Below are positions 16,501 through 23,343 of a stretch of 23,343 nt of DNA, piece by piece. A program made the position numbers and the translations under genes. The notes beneath the pieces were generated by a model. It was not told the origin of the DNA. It saw nothing but the letters and a program-made list of their open reading frames with translations, and did not search any database. How positions within the stretch are numbered: position 1 is the first letter of the stretch; each line of letters opens with the position of its first letter. The stretch lies in IMG/VR virus record IMGVR_UViG_3300027721_000773, positions 1 through 23,343 of that record, one strand, 5' to 3'. This DNA comes from a virus.

Positions 16501-18729
16501 ATAAGTGTTGTTTCTTATTATGCATCATTAAAGAATACATTTGTGAATCAATATGGTCAGATGTATTCTTATGATACAATTGATACAGGATTTCAAAGAA
16601 GTGTAACATCTAATACTGATGCTACAATATTTGGAGGAGATACATTTATATCTAGGTTTGCATTCAAAACTAAACTTCCTTTCTTTATAGACAATAGAGT
16701 TAATGCTCCTGATGATTCAGATATATTCTATGATGAGATTGGAAATATAGCCTATCCAAAATATTGGCACTCAGCTAGATCTATATTAAGTGATTACGAA
16801 GGTAACAATTCAGGGAAACTTACAAATATTATTTCTTACAAAGCTCATGAATTTGATTGTCCTAATGATCCATTACCTGCTACAGGTAGTAATAGAACAT
16901 TCTATGATGGATACTTTTATTTGTTTGCATATGGTATTCCTAATTTCTATTGTGAGAGTTCTTATAATACAGATCTAAGACAAGCATTCAATAATAGAGA
17001 AGGAGACTTCTGGCCACATGTATCAACAGGTATTCCTGATGATTGGGTACAAGAAGATTTTGTATCAATAGCAAATGATAATACATATACATATAATGTA
17101 ACATTCTCTAAACAAAATAAAGAAAATACATTTACACATTTACCAGCAGATTATGATGGAAACCCATGTTATACATACTATCCATTTAGAGCTGTGTATT
17201 CAGATGCACAGAACACTGATGCTGACAATAGAGTTAATAGCTGGTTAACATATAGAGCTATTTCTTATTATGACTTTCCTCAGAACTATGGTAAACTTAT
17301 ATCGTTAGATGGTATTCAAAACAAAGCTGTATTAGCTAGGTTTGAGAATAAGACATTAATGTATAACAACCTCCTTACAATTGATACAAGTAATCCACAA
17401 GCTGCATATGTAGGTAATCCTAATATGTTTAAAGGAGCACCTCCTATTGACTTTGCAGAAACAGATCTTGGTTATGTAGGTTCCCAAAACAAAATGTTAT
17501 TAAAGATTCCTCAGGGACAGATAACAGTTGATGCTAAAAGAGGACAAGTGTTTCTTATAGAAGGAACAAAGGTTGAGGACCTATCTGCATTTGGTTCTGG
17601 AATGAATAGATTCTTCACAGACCATTTAGCTTTTGAAATATTGAGATACTTTTCAAAAGTAGATATAGATAATAATTTTAATGGTATAGGATTACATGGT
17701 GTATATGATAGTAAGTTTGATAGAATCATACTTACTAAAATAGATTATATTCCATTAAGTTCAGATATCAAATATGATGATGTAACAAGAGATTTCTATA
17801 TAGGTGAATCACTAGGTAATAATACTATATTTAAAAGAGTTGTAAGTTTAAAAGACACAGATTACTTTTGTAATAAGTCTTGGACTCTTTCATTTAATGT
17901 AAACACTAAAAGCTGGATCTCTTTTCATAGTTATATTCCTAACTGGTATATAGCAGAAAACAATTTCTTTTATTCTGGTATCAATGGATGTTGTGATGAT
18001 TTTGAGTTTATTGCAGGAGGTCGTGTACCTACACCAAGTACTACTACTACAACTACTATATTTGCACCTACTACTACTACCACTTCAACAACAGAAATAC
18101 CTGCTAATTGTATAATAGCAGGAGAATTAATATTAACTAATTGTGAACTAGAAGGATTAGGTTATATACTTCCACAACAATGTCAAAGACCTACGGGATT
18201 ACAAACAACTTTACTTATAACAGGATATCGTATAATAGATCCATCTTCCACAGTAGTATCTACAGGAAGTAGTGCAGATGCATGTGCTGCAATGACTTAT
18301 ATTGACAATGCACTTATAGGATCAATAATTATTATTAGTATTTCAGGACAATTTTCAACTATTGCACTTGGTGAAACTGTGTATGATGGTACAACAGGTA
18401 CAGATTGTACAGTGGTACCTGATGGTTGGTATTTTACAGATGAAACATCTTCTATTGGTGATGTATTTAATATATCAAGTGGTATTGTAAGTCAAATACT
18501 TAATTGTAATCCAACTACATCTACTACTACAACATTAAATTGTTACTCGTTTACAATAAGTAAAGTATCAGTAGGAACTGTAACAGTAGATTACATTGAT
18601 TGTTCAGGAAATCCAGCAACTACAAGTGTTGGACTTCCATCACCAGGAGGACCTTCTGAAGTAACAATCTGTGGACAAAGTGTGAGTACACTTGCTGGAG
18701 TAACAATTCGTAATAATGGAACTTGTTAA
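13501..18729 (+). CDS. Giant tail muzzle-like protein with C-terminal display domains
   Basis: The protein has 1742 residues. It begins with a charged helix, then NIGLNLDNTLNQIKQGTLTY and a long beta-rich body to about residue 1505, as expected for a tail nozzle or 'muzzle' forming the tube end of a crAss-like podovirus tail. Within it, residues 691-757 hold a Cys cluster (CESC ... CAACQCC). Conserved-looking segments include GVYDSKFDRIILTK and WTLSFNVNTKSWISFHSYIP (from ~1460), followed by NGCCDDFEFIAGG. At ~1510-1535 there is a double Thr linker, then a ~100-residue domain ending VVPDGWYF ... GIVSQILNC. A short TTSTTTT linker and a 60-residue Cys-rich domain ending RNNGTC close it. The last ~230 residues look like added surface decorations. 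No enzymatic site is visible. Confidence 0.7.
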   Translation: MAEEQSQDNIKQELNSANIGLNLDNTLNQIKQGTLTYALNAAVENFDSSSVNYQNEQGNELCVTFPKEFILIGTHFINEQSKHIFFITNPNTGDSEIGYMDNNDCIYHTLVSALCLNFDTDHPIHKAVHKITNCTTEIYWTDGFNPRRYLDINNIPYVLKSQSALCDPKYTDELDCNQLKLQPNFNIPNLSIVDITTGGSLLAGTYQFAVQYSDAVGNPFTSYYSITNPTPIADPQIATVNFNYVVGKSVVVAVDNLDATGQFQYFNLAVIKTVNAITSVELIGTYFIDNTSLNVTYTGQIVDNIRLSMNDIFEKFPYYDIAEDLTAVQDVLVWDGLGSIDRINYQSIASQIELLWETYRLPVNENYANELNATNLRGYLRDEVYAFEIVFLLKNGKQTDGFHIPGRILSYTDSQYPDIPTTNSDFVGEPDRVDPGTGVGYSPYWKIYNTARDLGVSNGNPIGNAIGHRFGEFSYWESTEKYPCNADLWGELAGQPIRHHKFPDVLISPITQPIIGYDPSTRLVTQNNYVYPIGVRISTSQVYDLITISSLTKDQKADIVGYKIVRGDRGTNKSIVAKGILRNIGKYQREGQDFYFPNYPYNDVNVDPFLNTTNNAWTGVSQVWLVTCDSLDPTLGYAEYSYGDPNTNKLATARIAKGETKEFCATSRPLTTVGTCTIGPANYDVYSTNGCESCKGSRVFYNDPFTNNNTLSTRYEPWVDGYSGSCGTDYRRVNVGAGVSTDCSKNSGPQCAACQCCNPGITLRESITMPERQITTSEKGRRSSINCAAAQPQSYNNNDDKYRQIFNSPETSFGQPFLGDILKLENVMYGKGSAHFVPVKSNAKYRLLTKEAQQDALNSSSQLGNRTSQFSATAMFTAYQAYLQIYINGITRRNYAYSFNSTASYDYSAKVTNSGDKQRTLDIKRYLIPGVQNVGDNFNINNWNRESSIYLRTKGSKDSSANPLPFPSDNGEMASIGIKDKSRFTISGGSSCGTPAQEKDISVVSYYASLKNTFVNQYGQMYSYDTIDTGFQRSVTSNTDATIFGGDTFISRFAFKTKLPFFIDNRVNAPDDSDIFYDEIGNIAYPKYWHSARSILSDYEGNNSGKLTNIISYKAHEFDCPNDPLPATGSNRTFYDGYFYLFAYGIPNFYCESSYNTDLRQAFNNREGDFWPHVSTGIPDDWVQEDFVSIANDNTYTYNVTFSKQNKENTFTHLPADYDGNPCYTYYPFRAVYSDAQNTDADNRVNSWLTYRAISYYDFPQNYGKLISLDGIQNKAVLARFENKTLMYNNLLTIDTSNPQAAYVGNPNMFKGAPPIDFAETDLGYVGSQNKMLLKIPQGQITVDAKRGQVFLIEGTKVEDLSAFGSGMNRFFTDHLAFEILRYFSKVDIDNNFNGIGLHGVYDSKFDRIILTKIDYIPLSSDIKYDDVTRDFYIGESLGNNTIFKRVVSLKDTDYFCNKSWTLSFNVNTKSWISFHSYIPNWYIAENNFFYSGINGCCDDFEFIAGGRVPTPSTTTTTTIFAPTTTTTSTTEIPANCIIAGELILTNCELEGLGYILPQQCQRPTGLQTTLLITGYRIIDPSSTVVSTGSSADACAAMTYIDNALIGSIIIISISGQFSTIALGETVYDGTTGTDCTVVPDGWYFTDETSSIGDVFNISSGIVSQILNCNPTTSTTTTLNCYSFTISKVSVGTVTVDYIDCSGNPATTSVGLPSPGGPSEVTICGQSVSTLAGVTIRNNGTC

Positions 18730-18738
18730 TAAATTAAT

Positions 18739-19605
18739 ATGTTAAAAATAATAACAATAAGGCTAACGCAAGTGTCACCATCTTCTGGACCATTCACAAT
18801 CTATGATCAGTTTGGGAATGTGATAGCAGAAGATGTGACTAATGAAGCTCTCATTGATGGGATTAACTATTCTGTGGACGACAATGTATTATCAGTTACA
18901 TTAAGATCTACTGGTAAATGTAAAATACAAAAGACAATGTATTTAAGAGAGATTCCAGAAGATGAATATATTAATATTGGATTAAAACAAATTGTAACAG
19001 GATGTATATGGAGACACTTAACTAATATACAATTATACAATTCTTATTACGGTGTTACAGAACCATACATAATTGAATATCCATTTGCTTATAAGAATCA
19101 AGATGAGATATTACAGAATATAAAAGACTACACTAAAGCATATGAATATATATCTATACCAAATGGTGTCTTTAATGATAACACAAGAATAGAAACAAAC
19201 AACAAGTGGTTTAACAAAGCTATTCTATACAATGGACAACAGAGCTCAGGAGTGTTAACTCTTGTTGCTAAACCTCTTAATGATATGCGTGCGTACATGC
19301 AATATCCAATATTCAATGCAGATAGCAAAACAATCACATATACTAAGAGTGATAACTTCTATCAATACAATACATTCTGGGCACTACAGAAAAGTTCTCA
19401 AGTTCCATTGTTTAATACAGGATGTGAAAGTCTTTCTATTGATAAGGTGATTAACCAAAGCAATATGGATTATGGATCCAGAAGTTTCAAGAAAGCTACA
19501 CTAAGAGCTAAGGAGCTTAAGATACGTCATATATTAGATGACAATTGTACAACGCATTTAGTGAGTCAATTCTTAATTGCTCCTGCACAAATCTCTTACA
19601 AGTAA
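18739..19605 (+). CDS. SGPF-like module fused to a muzzle C-terminal-like domain
   Basis: The protein has 288 residues and starts 9 nt after the muzzle-like stop. Residues ~3-70 are a divergent copy of the shared module (IRLTQVSPSSGPFTIYD, TLRSTGKCKI). The remainder (TGCIWRHLTNIQLYNSYYGV, EPYIIEYPFAYKNQ, NKWFNKAILYNGQQSSG, FNADSKTITYTKSDNFYQYN, KKATLRAKELKIRHILDD) resembles, as I recall it, the segment that in other crAss-like phages continues the muzzle chain after its 'HSYIPN' region. I therefore infer that this phage carries the muzzle as two polypeptides: the body with decorations, and this C-terminal piece. It would act in the tail tip. The stop overlaps the next start as TAATG. Confidence 0.65.
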   Translation: MLKIITIRLTQVSPSSGPFTIYDQFGNVIAEDVTNEALIDGINYSVDDNVLSVTLRSTGKCKIQKTMYLREIPEDEYINIGLKQIVTGCIWRHLTNIQLYNSYYGVTEPYIIEYPFAYKNQDEILQNIKDYTKAYEYISIPNGVFNDNTRIETNNKWFNKAILYNGQQSSGVLTLVAKPLNDMRAYMQYPIFNADSKTITYTKSDNFYQYNTFWALQKSSQVPLFNTGCESLSIDKVINQSNMDYGSRSFKKATLRAKELKIRHILDDNCTTHLVSQFLIAPAQISYK

Positions 19606-22073
19606 TGAGTGGTAAAGTAAAATGCACATGTGGATGGAGCTGGAACAAATCTGATTCTAGTAAGAAAGATATGTACATATGTCATGAGTGTGGAAGAGAT
19701 AATTCTAACAACATGAAGAATGGTGGTTGGTTAGATAACTATGGTGAAGAAGAAAATGCAAATGATTCTTCTGTATCATTACCAGAAGGATATGTAGGAG
19801 AAGGAATATTCAATGGTCCTATATTTGAAAACCCTGCTGTTAAAGGACAGTTTCAAATGGGTGGTAATATACCAGGAGCTGTAGGACATATGTATGCTAG
19901 AACAGGATCTCCTAGTAAAGGACCACGTAGAAACCAAACTGATGTAACAGATGCTTCTGCACAGAATGGTAAAGAGATGCAATATTACCAACAAGGATTA
20001 GATTGGAAACCTAAGACTATTAGTAAGGATGGTGCATGGTTAGATCAATATGATGTAGCTCAAGCTGGTAAGTTTATAAATAAACGTGGTGTTGAATTAC
20101 AGTTAAAAGAATATAAAGATGTACAGAAAGATAGTGAAAAATTACATGCTACTGGAAAATTAGATAATCCTAGATCTGTTCTATATAAACAAAATGCACC
20201 TAAGCAAGAAGAAGTAAGAAAGCATATACCACAATCTAAAAAGTCTAAAGCATGGGAGATAGCAACTCATCCTACAACAGCATTTGGATATGCTGTACGT
20301 AACGAAGAATTACCTGATCATTTTAGTAAAGGTGCAATTAATGCACATGAACAAGCTGTTGATATAATCAATCCTTTTTTCTATGCTGATCAATCAGGAC
20401 AGTTTGTAAAAAATGTAGCAACAGGTCATCCAGTTGATGCAACAATAAATGCATTATCTGTAATACCTGCAGCTGCTGAGTTTGCTCCTGAATTAAGAAT
20501 GCTTGGAAAAGGTATAAGTAATGCTGCAAGAGAAACAGGGGCATTGGCATCTGATTTAACAAAAGCTAGAAGTGTAAAAGAAGCAGTTGGTAGAATGGCT
20601 GGTTTACCTATTGAAGGTTCACTCCCTAGACTATCTCCAGAAGAATTAAAGATGTTTAGACAAGTTCAAGAAGTTGGAAGACTGAGAGCAACAGGAAAAC
20701 CTATATCTGAACAATACAAATATGCATTAGAACAAAAACTTCCTGAAGAACATTTACAAAAAGTATTTGGAAAATCAAAAAAAGAAATAGAAAATGCAAT
20801 TCCTAATGCACAAGAAGAAGAAGCATTTAGATTAGCAAATCCAATACGTGATAGAATTAATTTAGAAAGACCTCCTAGACCTTCTAGACAATCAGCATCA
20901 ACAGCTCAACAATTAGATAGAGATAGACTAAGAGCAATGATGAGAGGGTGGGATGAAGATATTAATGCAGGAAGATCTACTATTTCAAATGCAGATTTAG
21001 ATATACCTACAACTTCAATAGATCCTAATGAAGCTGCACTTAGTGAATTAATGGCAGATGTTCCTTCTTCATTTCAAGATAGGATTTCTGCAATTCGTCA
21101 ACAAAATGAAACAGCTATTAATACAAATGCAAGTACAAATCTAGATGATCTATTTGCAGCACTAGATGCAGGAACACATTCAACTCAAACAAATAGATTA
21201 GCAAATAATGATATAATAAATAGTATGCGGTCTAATGTTATTACCGAACATGGTCCTCAGAAAGTTGAAAATTTTATAGAACAAGGACTTGCCCCTATGC
21301 AAAATGCATCTAATAAATTAAAAACTAAATTTATAAACAGTGTTCAAGACTATCCTTATTATGAAGGTCCTATAATGGAGAACGTACCTAGTCTACACTT
21401 AAGAGGTTCTGGATCTTTAAAAGATGTTTCTAATAAAGTTGCTACTACTTCTACAGAAGGAATAGGTTCTGGAGATGTATTTACAGGAAGTCTTAATACA
21501 TCACATAGTTCATATCTTCCTCAATTAAAACAAGTGTTTAAATATGATGAAGGAGCACCACAATTCTTTGGATACAAACCAATGAATGATTTAGGATTTT
21601 TATCTGACTATCGTTATTCTAAAGATGATATTGCAAAATATCTTAACACAGAAATAGATGCTCAAATAAAAAGAGGAATTCTTCCTAAAAATATACAAAG
21701 ACCTTTTGTAAAAGGTGAACAAGTTCAACTTCCTCATTATGGTGTAAAGCAATTTAGAGAAGGAGGAGTTATCAAAGATGATAGAGGACAATGGGATCAT
21801 CCAGGAGAGATAACAGAAATAGGAAGCAATAAAATAACAATGAAGGGAGTTCCTTATAATGTAATTGGTGTATCAGATACAGGAGATGTAAAAATGATGA
21901 GACCAGGAAAAGATTATAAGTTCAAAGGAAAGAAGGTAACAGAATATCCTATGGCTAAGAATGGTGTAAACCAACAAGACCAAAAAACTTTGCAACAATT
22001 AGATCAATTGACTAACTTTACAAATTATAATAAACCACAACCAGGAGGCTGGCTAAACAAATATAAATCATGA
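19605..22073 (+). CDS. Probable virion cargo protein with Zn-ribbon and GGWL(D/N)xY motifs
   Basis: I place the start at the ATG at 19605 (822 residues), which overlaps the previous stop; a longer version from the TTG at 19545 would run 60 nt into the upstream gene. Residues 7-29 form a small CxC...CxxC ribbon (C7, C9, C26, C29). A short motif recurs: GGWLDNYG at 40-47, GAWLDQYD near 143-150, and GGWLNKYK at the extreme C-terminus. The middle is helical (KAWEIATHPTTAFGYAVRNE, then a hydrophobic Ala-rich stretch near 290-310) and then strongly hydrophilic, rich in Gln, Asn and Arg. Residues ~720-790 contain GQWDHPGEITEIGSNKITMK and KVTEYPMAKNG. I recall this class as cargo proteins of crAss-like virions, carried in the head or tail and released with the DNA. 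Function otherwise unknown. Confidence 0.65.
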   Translation: MSGKVKCTCGWSWNKSDSSKKDMYICHECGRDNSNNMKNGGWLDNYGEEENANDSSVSLPEGYVGEGIFNGPIFENPAVKGQFQMGGNIPGAVGHMYARTGSPSKGPRRNQTDVTDASAQNGKEMQYYQQGLDWKPKTISKDGAWLDQYDVAQAGKFINKRGVELQLKEYKDVQKDSEKLHATGKLDNPRSVLYKQNAPKQEEVRKHIPQSKKSKAWEIATHPTTAFGYAVRNEELPDHFSKGAINAHEQAVDIINPFFYADQSGQFVKNVATGHPVDATINALSVIPAAAEFAPELRMLGKGISNAARETGALASDLTKARSVKEAVGRMAGLPIEGSLPRLSPEELKMFRQVQEVGRLRATGKPISEQYKYALEQKLPEEHLQKVFGKSKKEIENAIPNAQEEEAFRLANPIRDRINLERPPRPSRQSASTAQQLDRDRLRAMMRGWDEDINAGRSTISNADLDIPTTSIDPNEAALSELMADVPSSFQDRISAIRQQNETAINTNASTNLDDLFAALDAGTHSTQTNRLANNDIINSMRSNVITEHGPQKVENFIEQGLAPMQNASNKLKTKFINSVQDYPYYEGPIMENVPSLHLRGSGSLKDVSNKVATTSTEGIGSGDVFTGSLNTSHSSYLPQLKQVFKYDEGAPQFFGYKPMNDLGFLSDYRYSKDDIAKYLNTEIDAQIKRGILPKNIQRPFVKGEQVQLPHYGVKQFREGGVIKDDRGQWDHPGEITEIGSNKITMKGVPYNVIGVSDTGDVKMMRPGKDYKFKGKKVTEYPMAKNGVNQQDQKTLQQLDQLTNFTNYNKPQPGGWLNKYKS

Positions 22074-23343
22074 AAGCACAAATTTTAAAAATTGCAGGAG
22101 TTAAATCTGAAAAGGAGTTCTATAAGAAATATCCTTCGGAGGAAGCCTTTATGAAAAAACATGGTAAAGAGTTTAAGAAAGCTCAAACTGGTGTTGCAAT
22201 AAATGCATCACAAGTACGTCAAGGAGTTTATAAACCTTTAAGTTATCAAACTCAAGTTGATGATGTTGATAGAATGCTTACAGGTTCTACAGAAGCTGAG
22301 AGACAAGCTGCATTAGCTAAACAACAAGCTGCTGCTCCACAAGATGGTGGAGGTGGTGGATTTGATATTGGTGGTCTTATGAAGTTAGCTAGTGGTGCTA
22401 TGGGAGGAGGAGAAGGCATGGGTGCTATGGGAGGAGGAGGTATGGAAGGTATGGATATAGCACCACCAGCTAGATATGGAAGAGGTATTCCTAAAGCACA
22501 AGCTGGTGATTGGTATGCTAATAACCCTCCAGGTGGAGCAACTAACTACGGACAAGCACAACCTGTAAATCAATTAAAACCTGCAGGATCTACAAATCCT
22601 TTAGCTACTGGTGGTATAGGAGGATTTGATGTTTCTAAATTAGGTGCTCAAGGGCCACAAGGCTCAGCACCTGGTGATGGTTTAATGAAAGCTGGAAAAA
22701 TGATAGGTCAGTTTGCAGGACCAGTTGGAGATTTAATTGGAGCTTTTGGAGAATTAGAGAAATCAAAAGATTTAAGAAAAGGGGCAGAAAGAGATAGAGA
22801 TATAAGTAAAATATCTCTTCAAGCAGCAGAGAGTATTGATCTTGATAAACAAAGACAACAATCTGAAAATATATCTAAGCAAAGAGAAGCACAGATGCCA
22901 GTTAATACAGGAGAAGAATTCTTTCCTATATATGGTGTAGGTACAAATGTTCTTGCTAGAAATGGTTTTAGATTACAAGGTGGTGGAGAAATACAAAATA
23001 CATTTGCTCCAAATGATATATACATGGATAGTGGATATGAACCATTGAATGATAGTAACGTGAAACAATACTACAATGGTGGAAGATTACCTAAGATGAT
23101 TGATGGTGGTGCAGCTGCTGGTGGAGGAACTCCTTGGGGAATGATTTCACAAAAAGTTACAGGTATGGGACAAGAAGCAATGGGTGGTCAAAATGCTGGT
23201 GGTAAAATTGGTAGTACAATAGGTTCAACTGCAGGTACTCTTATTGGAGGACCTATCGGTGGAGCTATTGGTAACTTTGTTGGAGGAATAGCTGGTAATG
23301 CTTTAGATACCAATGCTAAGAGAATGAAGAAAGCACAAGATGC
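22070..23343 (+). CDS. Gly-rich probable cargo/ejection protein (3' end outside the window)
   Basis: The start ATG overlaps the upstream TGA (ATGA). At least 424 residues are visible and the frame is open to the end of the window. It begins with KIAGVKSEKEFYKKYPSEEA and FMKKHGKEFKKAQ, followed by a Gln/Ala-rich helix. Then come Gly/Met-rich runs (QDGGGGGFDIGGLMKL, GAMGGGGMEGMD), a helical central region with KSKDLRKGAERDRDIS, and near the window end a glycine-zipper hydrophobic stretch (GSTIGSTAGTLIGGPIGG, GNFVGGIAGNAL) of about 35 residues. Such Gly-zipper segments occur in phage proteins that insert into membranes during DNA ejection. Coupling to the GGWL-type cargo gene supports an internal or ejected virion role. 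Confidence 0.65.
   Translation, partial: MKAQILKIAGVKSEKEFYKKYPSEEAFMKKHGKEFKKAQTGVAINASQVRQGVYKPLSYQTQVDDVDRMLTGSTEAERQAALAKQQAAAPQDGGGGGFDIGGLMKLASGAMGGGEGMGAMGGGGMEGMDIAPPARYGRGIPKAQAGDWYANNPPGGATNYGQAQPVNQLKPAGSTNPLATGGIGGFDVSKLGAQGPQGSAPGDGLMKAGKMIGQFAGPVGDLIGAFGELEKSKDLRKGAERDRDISKISLQAAESIDLDKQRQQSENISKQREAQMPVNTGEEFFPIYGVGTNVLARNGFRLQGGGEIQNTFAPNDIYMDSGYEPLNDSNVKQYYNGGRLPKMIDGGAAAGGGTPWGMISQKVTGMGQEAMGGQNAGGKIGSTIGSTAGTLIGGPIGGAIGNFVGGIAGNALDTNAKRMKKAQD

Noticed and set aside
19545-19604. A 20-residue longer start (TTG at 19545) for the 822-residue cargo protein
   Set aside because: It would overlap the upstream gene by 60 nt. The ATG at 19605 sits in a TAATG junction like others here and opens directly with the CxC ribbon.
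1-23343. Reassigned stop codons (TAG or TGA), known from some crAss-like phages
   Set aside because: None of the 18 genes ending here uses TAG (15 TAA, 3 TGA), but the standard code already gives full-length, domain-complete proteins and coupled starts at the TGA stops. AT-richness alone could explain the absence of TAG.

Overview
The window reads as part of the virion-gene block of a tailed dsDNA phage that infects Bacteroidota, most probably a crAss-like phage (Crassvirales). The case rests on several points. All genes lie on the plus strand and are packed with 1-4 nt overlaps (ATGA, TAATG, GTGA). The DNA is AT-rich, and start codons are preceded by A-rich leaders rather than Shine-Dalgarno sequences. 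There is a candidate Bacteroidota-type promoter (TTTG ... TAnnTTTG-like). Several proteins have sequence character I associate with crAss-like virion proteins: ring/adaptor proteins, a giant tail muzzle, and cargo proteins with GGWL(D/N)xY motifs. These family assignments come from recall, not from a search. No tRNA, integrase, IS element or CRISPR array is visible.

Layout. (1) 1-509: the 3' end of a gene, probably the major capsid protein, ending in a Thr/Ser-rich tail and followed by a very strong terminator hairpin. (2) 532-9914: a receptor-binding and decoration block. It holds a conserved structural protein, a 29-residue cysteine mini-protein, an 890-residue adhesin (vWA-like domain, two recurring C-terminal domains, a seven-blade repeat array), a tail-collar fibre, a long fibre, a LamG lectin-like protein, and three proteins that share one N-terminal module followed by different C-terminal parts. 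The last of the three is only the module plus a bare Ser/Thr linker. (3) 9915-10088: a control region with three successive hairpins, one a clear terminator, then a candidate promoter. (4) 10089-19605: a second transcription unit with a small HTH-like ORF overlapping a calcineurin-like metallophosphoesterase, two conserved proteins, the probable ring/adaptor protein, the 1742-residue muzzle-like protein, and a 288-residue protein that looks like a detached muzzle C-terminal part. (5) 19605-23343: two probable cargo (internal or ejected) proteins, the second running off the window.

How it fits together. Regions 2 and 4 appear to build the tail tip and its host-contact decorations. A few attachment modules and effector domains are mixed and matched through poly-Thr/Ser linkers. 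One module (core SGPFNLYSD) occurs in four genes, and one ~90-residue Cys/Gly-Tyr domain occurs three or four times, including inside the muzzle-like protein. The most notable points are this modular display system with its 'empty' 99-residue member, the apparent split of the muzzle around inserted decoration domains, an HTH divided between two overlapping frames before the phosphoesterase, and a C-type-lectin-like C-terminus that resembles targets of diversity-generating retroelements.
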